From NCBI RefSeq assembly GCF_900240335.1, contig NZ_LT964979.1, forward strand, positions 2,914,001-2,978,000: DNA of 64,000 nt. The letters are read 5' to 3'. The DNA is from Flavimobilis massiliensis. GTDB lineage: Bacteria; Actinomycetota; Actinomycetes; Actinomycetales; Cellulomonadaceae. This document shows, piece by piece, positions 26,996 to 36,668 of this stretch. A model generated the notes under the pieces. That model was not told where the DNA came from. It saw nothing but the letters and a program-made list of their open reading frames with translations, and searched no databases. The stretch's first letter is position 1, and every line of letters begins with the position of its first letter. A program made the position numbers and the translations under genes.

Positions 26996-27892
26996 GTGAA
27001 TCTCCTCGTCGTGGGACGGGGCCCTGTGGCCCAGGTCCTCGCAGCCTCCGCCCGCCGCTCGACCGAGGTTGTCCTCGCGACGCGGGACGATGTCCCGGGC
27101 GCGATCGACCTCGACGTCGCGCGCCACGGCCGCGAGCCCCGGCCGTCCCGGCGGACCCTGCTGCCGACGCTTCCGCTCGCTGAGGCGTCCGCGCGCTCGT
27201 GGGACGTCGTGCTCACGACGGCACCGGTCGACGCAGCCGCCCTCGCGTCCCTGCTCGCGGCGTCGCCCGGGGCTGCGCTCGCGTCGGTCACGCAGGTCCC
27301 GTCCGAGGCCGACGCCGTCGCACGGGCGGCCGCCGGCCGGCCGTGGGGCCTCGTGGCACCGGGCTTCCTCGCGCAGGGGAGGGACGCTGTGCGATGGTGG
27401 CAGCCGGGCGGGCTGGGCGTCGGGCTCGCGGGTGAGGCGGCCGACACGCTCCGGCTAGCCCTCGACCCGCACCGGCTGCGCCTCAGGGACGTCCCACCCT
27501 TCGCGCCGCTGCACGCAGCCGTCGTCCCCATGGCGGCGGTCGCGGTCCTCGAGGCCCATGGCTGGGACCGGCGTCGGGCTGCGGCGGACGCACGGCGCGT
27601 CGTCGCGGTCGTGCAGGAGGCGGGGCAGGCGCTCGCGGTCGCGTACGGCGGGCGGCCAGCGTGGGCGGCTGCGCCCGTCGTCTCATCGGTCCTGCGGCTC
27701 CTGCACCGAGTCACGCCGTTCGACGTCGACGCGTACGTGCGCGACCACTTCGGGCGGCACGGCGCGCAGACGCGCACGCTGCTCGGCGACTGGGTGCGCC
27801 TGGGCGAGTGCTTCGACCGGCCGGCACGGACGACGGCCGCGCTGCTCGCCGAGCTGCGCGTCGCCGACGAGAGGCGCGCTGTGGCCGTCTGA
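26996..27892 (+). CDS. Ketopantoate-reductase-like (PanE/ApbA family) protein
   Basis: A 298-residue protein with a Rossmann start LLVVGRGPVAQVLA (a G-x-G-x-x-A nucleotide loop) and the strand/loop VVLTTAPVDAAAL near residue 75 as in ketopantoate reductases. The helical C-terminal half (VTPFDVDAYVRDHFG near residue 255) resembles the dimerisation/substrate domain. The typical catalytic Lys and Asn-x-x-Asp residues are not clear to me, so the substrate is unknown. GTG at 26996 is the start that gives the Rossmann fold at residue 2. It converges on the SUMT gene. Confidence 0.6.
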   Translation: MNLLVVGRGPVAQVLAASARRSTEVVLATRDDVPGAIDLDVARHGREPRPSRRTLLPTLPLAEASARSWDVVLTTAPVDAAALASLLAASPGAALASVTQVPSEADAVARAAAGRPWGLVAPGFLAQGRDAVRWWQPGGLGVGLAGEAADTLRLALDPHRLRLRDVPPFAPLHAAVVPMAAVAVLEAHGWDRRRAAADARRVVAVVQEAGQALAVAYGGRPAWAAAPVVSSVLRLLHRVTPFDVDAYVRDHFGRHGAQTRTLLGDWVRLGECFDRPARTTAALLAELRVADERRAVAV

Positions 27893-27899
27893 CGTCGGG

Positions 27900-28588
27900 T
27901 CAGGCCGTCCCGGCCCACCCGGGCGCGCGCGTGACGACGTCTCCGACGACGGTGATCGCGGGTGCCCGGACGCCTGCCGCGATGGCGATCTCCCCGATGG
28001 TTTCGAGCGTGCCGAGCGTCGTGCGGGCGCGTGGGCCGAAGCCATCCTCGAGGACGGCGGCGGGCGTGCGCGGGTCGCGGCCGCGTGCGACGAGCTCGGT
28101 CGCGGTCGTCGTGAGCCGGCCGAGCCCCATGAGGAGGACGAGCGTGTGGTCGGGGGCGTCGGGCACGGCGCCGAGGTCGTCGTGGCCGGTGAGCACCGTG
28201 AATCCGCGGGAGAGGCCGCGGTGCGTCACGGGGATGCCAGCGGCGGCGAGGACGGCGATCGCGCTCGTCACCCCGGGGACGACCTCGACGGGCACCCCTG
28301 CGGCCGCGCACGCGTCGAGCTCCTCGCCGCCGCGCCCGAAGACGTAGGGGTCGCCGCCCTTAAGGCGCACGACGCGCGCGCCGTCGAGGGCACGCGCGAC
28401 GAGCAGCGCGTTGATGTCCTCCTGCGGGACCGGGTGCGTGCCGGCGGTCTTGCCGACGTCGATGACCTCGACGTCGTCGCGCGCGTGCTCGAGCGCGGCG
28501 CGCGGCGCGAGCCGGTCGAGCACGACGACGTCGGCGCGCGCGAGGAGCTCCGCGGCGCGGAGCGTGAGCAGCCCGGCATCTCCGGGAC
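27900..28588 (-). CDS. cobA: Uroporphyrinogen-III C-methyltransferase (SUMT), 5' end lost at contig break
   Basis: About 229 residues of SUMT, which adds two methyl groups from SAM to uroporphyrinogen III to make precorrin-2 for siroheme. The frame starts inside the conserved G-P-G-D loop (PGPGDAGLLTLRAAELL), then HPVPQEDINALLV, VVRLKGGDPYVFGRGGEE, VVPGVTSAIAVLAAAGIPVTH and LLMGLG. Only about 10-15 N-terminal residues are missing, because Nextera adapter sequence and an N begin at 28589. It sits at the end of the sulfate assimilation cluster, whose sulfite reductase needs siroheme. Confidence 0.9.
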
Positions 28589-28637
28589 CTGGCCCTTATA
28601 CACCTCTGACGCTGCCGACGACTCCTTACGTGTAGAT
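28589..28637. other. Illumina Nextera adapter contamination at contig end
   Basis: Positions 28589-28621 match the reverse complement of the Nextera read-1 transposase adapter with three mismatches, including TTATACAC and TGACGCTGCCGACGA. CTCCTTAC at 28622-28629 is the reverse complement of an i5 index (GTAAGGAG). GTGTAGAT at 28630-28637 is the start of the P5 adapter in reverse complement. The N at 28638 follows. This is laboratory sequence, not genome. Confidence 0.95.
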
Positions 28638-28638
28638 N
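28638..28638. other. Assembly gap (single N) replacing cysN
   Basis: A lone N joins the contig ending in adapter (SUMT side) to the contig that starts within codon 10 of cysN. About 1.2-1.4 kb of cysN plus the SUMT 5' end are expected here from the usual gene order; the gap size is not represented. Confidence 0.85.
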
Positions 28639-28668
28639 GGCGGGGACGGCGGGGCGGGGGTGCGGCAT
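28639..28668 (-). CDS. cysN: Sulfate adenylyltransferase subunit 1 (CysN), first ten codons only
   Basis: An ATG overlaps the cysD stop (TGATG) and is open for ten codons (MPHPRPAVPA) until the N. Position directly after cysD in the operon is where cysN, the GTPase subunit of ATP sulfurylase, is normally found. The sequence itself is too short to prove it; the call rests on context. Confidence 0.55.
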
Positions 28669-29612
28669 CAGAAGTACCCCTCCTTCTTGCGGTCCTCCAT
28701 GGCGGCCTCGGAGATGCGGTCGTCGGCGCGGGTCGCGCCGCGCTCGGTGATGCGGGTCGTCGCGACCTCGGCGATGACGTCGGCGACGGTCGTCGCGTCC
28801 GACGAGACGGCGCCCGTGCACGACATGTCGCCGACGGTGCGGTAGCGCACGACCTCGGTGCGGACGGACGCGGCCTCGGCGTCGGTGCGCGGTGCGGAGT
28901 ACGGGCCGACGGCGAGGAGCATGCCGTCGCGGTCGAAGACTTCGCGCTCGTGCGCGTAGTAGAGCCCGGGCAGCGCGATGTTCTCGCGCTCGATGTAGCG
29001 CCACACGTCGAGCTCGGTCCAGTTCGACAGGGGGAACGCGCGGACGTGCTCGCCCGGACGGTGTCGCCCGTTGTAGAGGTTCCACAGCTCGGGTCGCTGG
29101 TTGCGCGGGTCCCACTGTCCGAACTCGTCGCGTAGGGACAGGACGCGCTCCTTGGCGCGCGCCTTCTCCTCGTCGCGTCGTCCGCCGCCGAAGACGGCGT
29201 CGAAGCGTCCGCCGGAGATCGCGTCGAGCAGCGGCTGGGTCTGCAGGGGGTTGCGGGTGCCGTCGGCACGCTCCTGGAGGCGCCCGTCGTCGAGGTAGTC
29301 CTGGACGGAGGCGACGACGAGGCGCAGACCGAGCCGCTCGACCTCGGCGTCGCGGTACGCGAGGACCTCGGGGAAGTTGTGCCCGGTGTCGACGTGGACG
29401 ACGGGGAAGGGCACGGGCGCGGGCCAGAAGGCCTTGGCCGCGAGGTGGAGCATGACGACGGAGTCCTTGCCGCCCGAGAAGAGCAGCGCGGGCCGCTCGA
29501 ACTCGGCGACGACCTCACGGATGATGTGGATCGCCTCGGACTCGAGGAGGTCGAGGTGGCTGAGGGTGTACGGCGCGGCCTGCACAGCAGGGGCGTCGGT
29601 CGTCGTCGTCAT
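28668..29612 (-). CDS. cysD: Sulfate adenylyltransferase subunit 2
   Basis: A 314-residue PP-loop ATPase that, with CysN, makes adenosine 5'-phosphosulfate from ATP and sulfate. The PP-loop LLFSGGKDSVVML lies near residue 43; VDTGHNFPE, FGGGRRDEEKARAKER and FPLSNWTELDVWRYI are conserved, and it ends in the expected EDRKKEGYF. Start is the ATG at 29612, which overlaps the cysH stop as ATGA. The operon reads sulfite reductase, cysH, cysD, cysN, SUMT on the reverse strand. Confidence 0.95.
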   Translation of the reverse strand: MTTTTDAPAVQAAPYTLSHLDLLESEAIHIIREVVAEFERPALLFSGGKDSVVMLHLAAKAFWPAPVPFPVVHVDTGHNFPEVLAYRDAEVERLGLRLVVASVQDYLDDGRLQERADGTRNPLQTQPLLDAISGGRFDAVFGGGRRDEEKARAKERVLSLRDEFGQWDPRNQRPELWNLYNGRHRPGEHVRAFPLSNWTELDVWRYIERENIALPGLYYAHEREVFDRDGMLLAVGPYSAPRTDAEAASVRTEVVRYRTVGDMSCTGAVSSDATTVADVIAEVATTRITERGATRADDRISEAAMEDRKKEGYF

Positions 29613-30514
29613 GCGTGGAGCCCACATTCTGTCTTGTCGAGCCCGGCCCAGCGGCCGGAGCGCGGGTCCTCGCCGGGGGCGACCCGGCGGGTGCACGGTG
29701 CGCAGCCGATCGACGGGTAACCGTCGTCGAGCAGCGGGTTGATGAGCACCGCGTGCTTCGCCGCGTAGGCGAGGAGGTCGTCGAACGACCAGGCGGCGAG
29801 AGGGTTGATCTTCACGAGGCGGTTCTTCTCGTCCCACGTGACGAGCGGTGTGCCCGTCCGGGTGGGGGCCTCGTCGCGGCGGACGCCCGTCACCCAGGCC
29901 TCGTAGCCGCCGAGGGCGGCGTGGAGTGGGGCGACCTTGCGGAGCGCGCAGCACAGTCCGGGGTCCCGCTCGTGGAGGCGCGGTCCGTACTGGGCGTCCT
30001 GCTCGGCGACGGACTGCGCCGCGGCGACGTCGACGACCGTGATGGGCATGCTGCCCGCGGCGGCGTCGCGCGTGCCGAGGGTCTCGGGGAAGTGGTAGCC
30101 GGTCTCGAGGAAGAGGACGTCGACCCACGGGGCATGCTGCGCGACGACGTGGGGCAGGACGAGGTCTGCCATCGAGCATGCGACGGCGAGGAGGTCGCCG
30201 AACGTCTCGGATGCCCAGGCGGCGACCTCGTCGGCGGTCGCCTCGGGGCCGTCGGCGGGGGAGAGCAGGGCGGCGCCCTCGGCGGCGAGCCGCCTGAGCT
30301 CGTCGTCGCTGCGTCGTCGGGTGCCGCGGAGGGCGCGGGCGGCTGCGTGCGCGGCGCGCGCCTGCTCGTGCTCGGCCGCGCGGGCTCGGCCTGCGGCACC
30401 CAACGCTGCGAGGTCACCGGTACGTCCCTGCGCGACGACGCCAGGTCCCGTGCCCGTGACGGCGACGCCGCGCGGGGCGCGGCCGAAGGGCCCGGGGAGG
30501 TCGACGGTGCTCAC
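29609..30514 (-). CDS. cysH: Adenylyl-sulfate (APS) reductase, iron-sulfur type
   Basis: A 301-residue reductase that reduces activated sulfate to sulfite. LETGYHFPETL is the PP-loop-family substrate strand. The paired cysteines LCCALRK near residue 195 and GCAPCTR near 275 are the [4Fe-4S] ligands of the APS-using branch, and the C-terminal KTECGLH carries the nucleophilic Cys. A variable N-terminal extension of about 60 residues is present. It overlaps the sulfite reductase stop by four bases and cysD by four, so the three are translationally coupled. No cysC was seen, in line with direct APS reduction. Confidence 0.93.
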   Translation of the reverse strand: MSTVDLPGPFGRAPRGVAVTGTGPGVVAQGRTGDLAALGAAGRARAAEHEQARAAHAAARALRGTRRRSDDELRRLAAEGAALLSPADGPEATADEVAAWASETFGDLLAVACSMADLVLPHVVAQHAPWVDVLFLETGYHFPETLGTRDAAAGSMPITVVDVAAAQSVAEQDAQYGPRLHERDPGLCCALRKVAPLHAALGGYEAWVTGVRRDEAPTRTGTPLVTWDEKNRLVKINPLAAWSFDDLLAYAAKHAVLINPLLDDGYPSIGCAPCTRRVAPGEDPRSGRWAGLDKTECGLHA

Positions 30515-32238
30515 TGGAGCACCTCGTCGTCGACGCGCAGCGCCCAGTCGGCGAACGTCTCGTCGCCCACGTGCTCGTCGTCGTAGCGGCGCACGACGCG
30601 CTCGACGTAGTCAGCGACGCCGTCGGCCGTGATCTTGAGCCCGCGGACGGTGCGCCCGAGGCCGCCCTCGTCGCGTTCGTGCCCCTGGAGCCCGCCGCCG
30701 AGGTGCACCTGGAACCCGGGGACCTGCTCGCCGTCGTCGTTCGTGACGAGCTGGCCCTTGAGGCCGATGTCGCCGACCTGCGTGCGGGCGCACGCGTTGG
30801 GGCAGCCGTTGATGTTGAGGAGGATCGGGGCGCGGTCGCCGCGGTCGAGCCGTGCCTCGAGCGCGTCGACGGTCGCGCGGGCCGTCGCCTTGGTCTCGAC
30901 GATCGCGAGCTTGCAGTACTCGATGCCGGTGCACGCGATCGTGTCGCGGCGCCACGGGCTCGCGTGCGTCTCGAGCCCGGTCGCGCGTAGCCCGTCGACC
31001 AGCGCGTCGACCTGCCCGCGGGGGACGTCGAGCACGAGGAGCTTCTGGTGGGGCGTGAGCCGGACGCGTGCGGAGCCTGCGGCCTCGGCGAGCCGGGCGA
31101 CCTCGAGGAGGGTCTCGCCCGAGACGCGTCCCGCATAGGGAGCTGCGCCGACGTAGAAGCGTCCGTCCTTCTGCTCGTGGACACCGATGTGGTCGCCGGG
31201 GCGCGGGGCCGGGGCGGGGGCGGGGCCGTCGGCGAGCGCGTGGCCGAGGTACTCGGTCTCGAGGATGTCCCGGAACTTGGCGGGCCCCCAGTCGGCCATG
31301 AGGAACTTCAGGCGTGCCTTGTTGCGCAGGCGGCGGAAGCCGTAGTCGCGGAAGATCGAGGTGACGCCGACCCAGACGTCGAGCACCTGCTCCTCGGTGA
31401 CGAACGCTCCGAGGCGTTCGGCGAGGCGGGGCTGGGCGGAGAGACCTCCTCCGACCCAGAGGTCGTAGCCGGGGCCGAGCTCGGGGTGGACGACGCCGAC
31501 GAACGCGACGTCGTTGATCTCGTGGAGGACGTCGAGGCTGGGGTGCCCGGTGAGGGCGGTCTTGTACTTGCGCGGGAGGTTCGAGAAGGCGGGGTCGCCG
31601 ATGTAGCGCTCGGCGATCGCTCGGATCGCGGGGGTCGGGTCGAGGATCTCGTCCTTGGCGACGCCGGCGACGGGGCTGCCGAGGATGACGCGGGGGACGT
31701 CGCCGCACGCCTCGGTCGTGTGGAGCCCGACGGCTTCGAGGCGTCGCCAGATCTCGGGGACGTCGCGGACGTCGACCCAGTGGAGCTGGATGTTGTGGCG
31801 GTCGGTGATGTCGGCGGTGTCGCGCGCGAAGTCGACGGAGATCTGGCCGATGACGCGCAGCTGCTCGGTCGTGAGGGCGCCGCCGTCGACGCGCACGCGC
31901 ATCATGAAGAACTCGTCCTCGAGCTCGTGCGGCTCGAGCTGGGCGGTGCGGCCGCCGTCGATGCCGGGACGGCGCTGGGTGTAGAGGCCCCACCAGCGGA
32001 AGCGTCCGTGGAGGTCCTCCTTGGGGATCGACTCGAAGCCGCCGGCGGCGTAGATCGTCTCGATGCGCTCGCGGACGTTGAGGCCGTCGTCGGCCTGCTT
32101 GAGGACCTCGTTGGCGTTGAGGGGCTCGGTGCCGTCGATCTTCCACTGGCCCTGGGGCCGGGTGGAGCGGGAGGGCTTGGCGACGCCGCGCGAGGCGCGA
32201 GGCGTCGCCTCGGCGTTGCCGGGTGCGGTCGTGGTCAT
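30511..32238 (-). CDS. Ferredoxin-dependent sulfite (or nitrite) reductase
   Basis: A 575-residue siroheme/[4Fe-4S] enzyme performing six-electron reduction. Two ferrite-reductase half domains and two siroheme-type domains are visible. Cluster ligands are CTGIEYC near residue 437 and NGCPNAC near 480; siroheme-binding basic residues fall in RHNIQLHW and RRLRNKARLKFL. The WWGLYTQRR segment is typical of the actinobacterial SirA/NirA enzymes. The neighbouring cysH, cysD and SUMT genes argue for sulfite as substrate. A hydrophilic N-terminal tail of about 30 residues precedes the conserved part. Confidence 0.92.
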   Translation of the reverse strand: MTTTAPGNAEATPRASRGVAKPSRSTRPQGQWKIDGTEPLNANEVLKQADDGLNVRERIETIYAAGGFESIPKEDLHGRFRWWGLYTQRRPGIDGGRTAQLEPHELEDEFFMMRVRVDGGALTTEQLRVIGQISVDFARDTADITDRHNIQLHWVDVRDVPEIWRRLEAVGLHTTEACGDVPRVILGSPVAGVAKDEILDPTPAIRAIAERYIGDPAFSNLPRKYKTALTGHPSLDVLHEINDVAFVGVVHPELGPGYDLWVGGGLSAQPRLAERLGAFVTEEQVLDVWVGVTSIFRDYGFRRLRNKARLKFLMADWGPAKFRDILETEYLGHALADGPAPAPAPRPGDHIGVHEQKDGRFYVGAAPYAGRVSGETLLEVARLAEAAGSARVRLTPHQKLLVLDVPRGQVDALVDGLRATGLETHASPWRRDTIACTGIEYCKLAIVETKATARATVDALEARLDRGDRAPILLNINGCPNACARTQVGDIGLKGQLVTNDDGEQVPGFQVHLGGGLQGHERDEGGLGRTVRGLKITADGVADYVERVVRRYDDEHVGDETFADWALRVDDEVLQ

Positions 32239-32487
32239 GGTGTCCCCTCGGTCGGTGCGTGGTGCGTGATCCAGAACCTAGGAAGTGAGGACCCCCGGAA
32301 CAACCCGTCCCGCCATCCGGGACGACTTGATCTGGCGCCCCGTCACCCCGGGCAGTCCCGGCCCTGTCTCGCGATCAGGTACGGCGGGGGTTCCGGAGGT
32401 AGTGGGGTCGTAGGGTTGCCGGGTGACGGACGGCAGGGTGACGGCAGACATCGGGTGCGCGCCTGCGCACGCCCATGAGGAGGACGT

Positions 32488-33624
32488 ATGGGCCTGAGCC
32501 CGCTCACCGGCATCGACTTCCCGTGGGACCTCCTCGAGCCCGCGAAGGCTCGTGCGGCAGCGCACCCGGACGGGATTGTCGACCTCTCGGTCGGCACGCC
32601 GGTCGACGCGACCCCGGACGTCGTGCGCCGCGCGCTCGAGTCCGCGTCGGACGCACACGGCTACCCGCTCACGGCGGGCACCCCGGCGCTGCGTGCCGCG
32701 ATCGCGGGCTGGTTCGCGCGCCGTCGAGGCGTCGAGATCACGCCCGACGCGACCCTGCCGACCGTCGGCTCCAAGGAGCTCGTCGGCCTCCTGCCGTCGA
32801 TGCTCGGCCTCGGAGCGGGCGACACCGTCGTCCATCCGGCCGTCGCCTACCCGACGTACGAGGTCGGAGCGCGGCTCGCGGGCGCGTCCGCCCTCGCGAC
32901 GGACGACGTGCGCGAATGGGACGGACGCGAGGGCATGCGGCTCGTCTGGGTGAACTCGCCGGGCAACCCGCACGGCCGCGTCGCTGACGTCGCCGAGCTG
33001 CGCGCGGTCGTCGAGGCTGCCCGACGCACGGGCGCGGTCGTCGTCTCGGACGAGTGCTACGCCGAGCTCGGTTGGGGACCCGGCGCCCACGACCCGCGGT
33101 CGGTGCCGAGCCTGCTCGACCCGCGCGTGTGCGGGGGCGACCACACGGGCCTGCTCGTCACGTACTCGTTGTCGAAGCAGTCGAGCATGGCGGGCTACCG
33201 TGCGGCGTTCGTCGCGGGAGATCCGGCGCTCGTCGGGGAGCTGCTCGCGCTGCGCAAGCAGCTCGGGCTCATCGTCCCGGCTCCGGTCCAGGCGGCGATG
33301 GTCGCGGCGCTCGATGACGACGGGCACGTCGCGGCGCAGCGCGAGCGGTACCGGGCGCGGCGTGACCTTCTTGGCGGAGCCTTGGCGACGGCCGGGTTCG
33401 TCGTCGACCACTCCGAGGCGGGGCTTTACCTCTGGGCGCGCCCGGTCGGTGAGCCCGTCGACTGCTGGGTCACGGTCGAGCGCCTCGCGGGGCTCGGGCT
33501 GCTCGTCGCCCCGGGGGCGTTCTACGGGCCCGCGGGAGCGGGTCACGTGCGGGTCGCGCTCACGGTGAGCGACGAGCGCGCGGCCGCTGCTGCGACCCGT
33601 CTCCGGGCGCTCGCCGGAGCATGA
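32488..33624 (+). CDS. dapC: Succinyldiaminopimelate transaminase
   Basis: A 378-residue class I PLP aminotransferase of lysine/peptidoglycan precursor synthesis. PLP contacts are visible: VGSKELVGLLP, WVNSPGNPHG, SDECYAELGW, and the Schiff-base lysine in YSLSKQSSMAGYR near residue 231. AGGAGG at 32476-32481 supports the ATG. In many actinobacteria dapC follows fdxA; here they are about 6 kb apart. A TAGGGT box at 32411-32416 may be its -10. The 249-base region to the divergent sulfite reductase gene holds both promoters and no gene. Confidence 0.88.
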   Translation: MGLSPLTGIDFPWDLLEPAKARAAAHPDGIVDLSVGTPVDATPDVVRRALESASDAHGYPLTAGTPALRAAIAGWFARRRGVEITPDATLPTVGSKELVGLLPSMLGLGAGDTVVHPAVAYPTYEVGARLAGASALATDDVREWDGREGMRLVWVNSPGNPHGRVADVAELRAVVEAARRTGAVVVSDECYAELGWGPGAHDPRSVPSLLDPRVCGGDHTGLLVTYSLSKQSSMAGYRAAFVAGDPALVGELLALRKQLGLIVPAPVQAAMVAALDDDGHVAAQRERYRARRDLLGGALATAGFVVDHSEAGLYLWARPVGEPVDCWVTVERLAGLGLLVAPGAFYGPAGAGHVRVALTVSDERAAAAATRLRALAGA

Positions 33625-33634
33625 CCCCGCAGGT

Positions 33635-33650
33635 TGGGACGTTCGTCCCA
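33635..33650. promoter_or_regulatory. DosR-like palindrome TGGGAC-GTTC-GTCCCA upstream of gltA
   Basis: A perfect 6-4-6 inverted repeat with the same GGGAC-N4-GTCCC core as at 4033. It lies 11 bases after the dapC stop and is followed by GGTTTT, so it could also act as a weak terminator for dapC. It is 233 bases upstream of gltA. Confidence 0.4.
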
Positions 33651-33655
33651 GGTTT

Positions 33656-33671
33656 TGTGACGCTCATCACC
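33656..33671. promoter_or_regulatory. CRP/GlxR-type site upstream of gltA
   Basis: TGTGA-CGCTCA-TCACC matches the TGTGA-N6-TCACA consensus of the Crp/GlxR family at nine of ten positions. Family knowledge: GlxR binds citrate synthase promoters in corynebacteria. Possible promoter elements TTGGTC (33702) and TACCGT (33727) lie downstream. Confidence 0.55.
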
Positions 33672-33882
33672 TGATTCTGACCCGCAGATGACCCGTGAGG
33701 ATTGGTCCGCGGCCGCTCCCCGCGGGTACCGTCGACCCAGACGGTCGACGCAGCCCGCCGAAGATGGGGTTCCCAGGTCCGCAGCGCGGACCTCCGCACC
33801 CGCGGACGCTTCCGGGAGGTCGTCGACGCTCACGGACGAAAGCGGCCGCAGCCCCCGGGCCACGGCCCCAAGGAAGGACACC

Positions 33883-35181
<1,299 letters not shown>

Positions 35182-35198
35182 CACTCACGTCCGACGCA

Positions 35199-35232
35199 CG
35201 GGCGCGGGACTGCCACGGCAGTCCCGCGCCCG
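35199..35232 (+). terminator. Hairpin terminator after gltA
   Basis: CGGGCGCGGGACTGCC (35199-35214) pairs perfectly with 35217-35232. It begins 18 bases after the gltA stop and is followed by TTGTCGTGTTGTG. Confidence 0.85.
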
Positions 35233-35290
35233 TTGTCGTGTTGTGCCCTCCCAGGGCCCACGCTCCCGGGTCGAAGCGCCCGGGACGACG

Positions 35291-35319
35291 AAGGCCCCGG
35301 AGCGATGCTCCGGGGCCTT
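35291..35319. terminator. Bidirectional hairpin between gltA and bL37 gene
   Basis: AAGGCCCCGGAGC (35291-35303) pairs with GCTCCGGGGCCTT (35307-35319) around GAT. It lies 36 bases beyond the stop of the reverse-strand bL37 gene and can serve both convergent transcripts. Confidence 0.8.
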
Positions 35320-35354
35320 GCGTGTGCCGTTCTCCGGCCGCTCCGAGCGGATGC

Positions 35355-35429
35355 TCAGGCGTTGGGGCGCTTGCCGTGGTTGGCGGCGCTGCCCTTGCGG
35401 CTGCGACGCTTGCGTCCGCGCTTGCTCAT
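35355..35429 (-). CDS. 24-residue bL37-type ribosomal protein
   Basis: A complete tiny gene: ATG at 35429, stop at 35355, product MSKRGRKRRSRKGSAANHGK followed by RPNA. The very basic N-terminus and the NHGKRPN tail match the small actinobacterial 50S protein bL37, described from mycobacterial ribosome structures. GGAG five bases before the ATG (reverse of 35435-35438) is a good ribosome site, and a terminator hairpin follows. It is short enough to be missed by gene callers. The symbol is left blank because naming is not settled. Confidence 0.85.
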   Translation of the reverse strand: MSKRGRKRRSRKGSAANHGKRPNA

Positions 35430-35562
35430 GGTGACTCCAAGTCCTCGTGTCGTGCTGGCCGTCGTCCATCGTCCCACACCGGCGGCGGTGCGTGCGAACC
35501 TGTCCGCCACCCCGGGGCACGGAGGCTCAAGTCGGACGCTCCTGAGGCCGATACTGTCTAGC

Positions 35563-36648
35563 GTGAACGCCACGCCGCAGTCCGTCATCCCGTTGCTCCA
35601 CGCCGTCGTGAAGGCCGAGGCGTCGGACCTCCACGTCAAGGTCGGCTCCGCGCCGCGCGTGCGTGTCGACGGTCGCCTCCGGCGCCTCCAGGTGCCCGTG
35701 CTCACGCCGATGGACACGGACCACATGCTCTCGCAGGTCCTGCCGTCGGACCTCGTCGACCAGTTCGAGCGGACGCACGAGGCGGACTTCGCGTACTCGG
35801 TCGCGGGCGTCGGCCGATTCCGCGTCAACGCCTACCAGGCGCGCGGGACGACGGCAATGGTGTTCCGTCTCGTCGGCATGGGCACGTCAAGCCTCGCCGA
35901 GCTCGGCGTCCCGGGGATCGTCGGGGACCTTGCGCTCGAGCCGCGCGGCCTCGTGCTCGTCACCGGCCCGACGGGTGCGGGCAAGACGACGACGCTCGCA
36001 GCGATGGTCGACCTCATCAACTCTCACCGTGAGGTGAACATCATCACGATCGAGGACCCGATTGAGGTTCTCCACGAGGACAAGAAGGCGATCATCTCGC
36101 AGCGCGAGGTGCGTCAGGACACGAAGGACTTCTCGACGGCGCTGCGTGCCGCGATGCGCCAGGACCCGGACGTCATCCTCGTCGGTGAGATGCGTGACAT
36201 CGAGACCGTGCGTGCGGCTCTCCAGGCGGCGGAGACGGGTCACCTCGTGCTCTCGACCCTCCACACGCTCGACGCGCAGGAGACGGTCAACCGCATCGTC
36301 GACTTCTTCCCGCCGTACGAGCAGCTGCAGATCCGTACGGCGCTCTCGCAGATGCTGCGTGGCATCGTCTCGCAGCGCCTCGTGCGGACGGTCGACGACA
36401 GCCGCTGCCCGTCGGTCGAGGTCATGGTCAACACGGGGCGCACGGCCGACGCGATCGTCAACCCGCTCGACAACCCGCCGCTCGCGGACCTCATCGCGGA
36501 AGGCGGCTATTACAAGATGCAGACGTTCGACCAGCACCTGTGCGAGCTCGTGGTCTCGGGTCGCATCACATACGACGAGGCGATCGGCTCGTCGTCGAAC
36601 CCGCAGGACCTCACCCTGTCGCTGCGTGGTCTGGGCGTCGAGGTCTGA
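35563..36648 (+). CDS. PilT-type twitching/retraction ATPase
   Basis: A 361-residue hexameric secretion-superfamily ATPase. The N-terminal PAS-like half begins LLHAVVKAEASDLHVKVGSA. Walker A GPTGAGKTTT lies near residue 136, the Asp box IITIEDPIE near 162, Walker B DVILVGEMRD near 205, and the His box LVLSTLHTLDA near 228. No other type IV pilus genes are adjacent, so it is an orphan here. GTG at 35563 lies five bases after a TACTGT box (35552-35557) with no ribosome site, suggesting a leaderless transcript. Confidence 0.9.
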   Translation: MNATPQSVIPLLHAVVKAEASDLHVKVGSAPRVRVDGRLRRLQVPVLTPMDTDHMLSQVLPSDLVDQFERTHEADFAYSVAGVGRFRVNAYQARGTTAMVFRLVGMGTSSLAELGVPGIVGDLALEPRGLVLVTGPTGAGKTTTLAAMVDLINSHREVNIITIEDPIEVLHEDKKAIISQREVRQDTKDFSTALRAAMRQDPDVILVGEMRDIETVRAALQAAETGHLVLSTLHTLDAQETVNRIVDFFPPYEQLQIRTALSQMLRGIVSQRLVRTVDDSRCPSVEVMVNTGRTADAIVNPLDNPPLADLIAEGGYYKMQTFDQHLCELVVSGRITYDEAIGSSSNPQDLTLSLRGLGVEV

Positions 36649-36668
36649 TCGTCCGTCACCGTCGTGCA

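Noticed and set aside
28360..29518. Frames that read through the N at 28638 from the SUMT to the cysD region
   Set aside because: They cross adapter sequence and an assembly gap, so any fusion protein is artificial.
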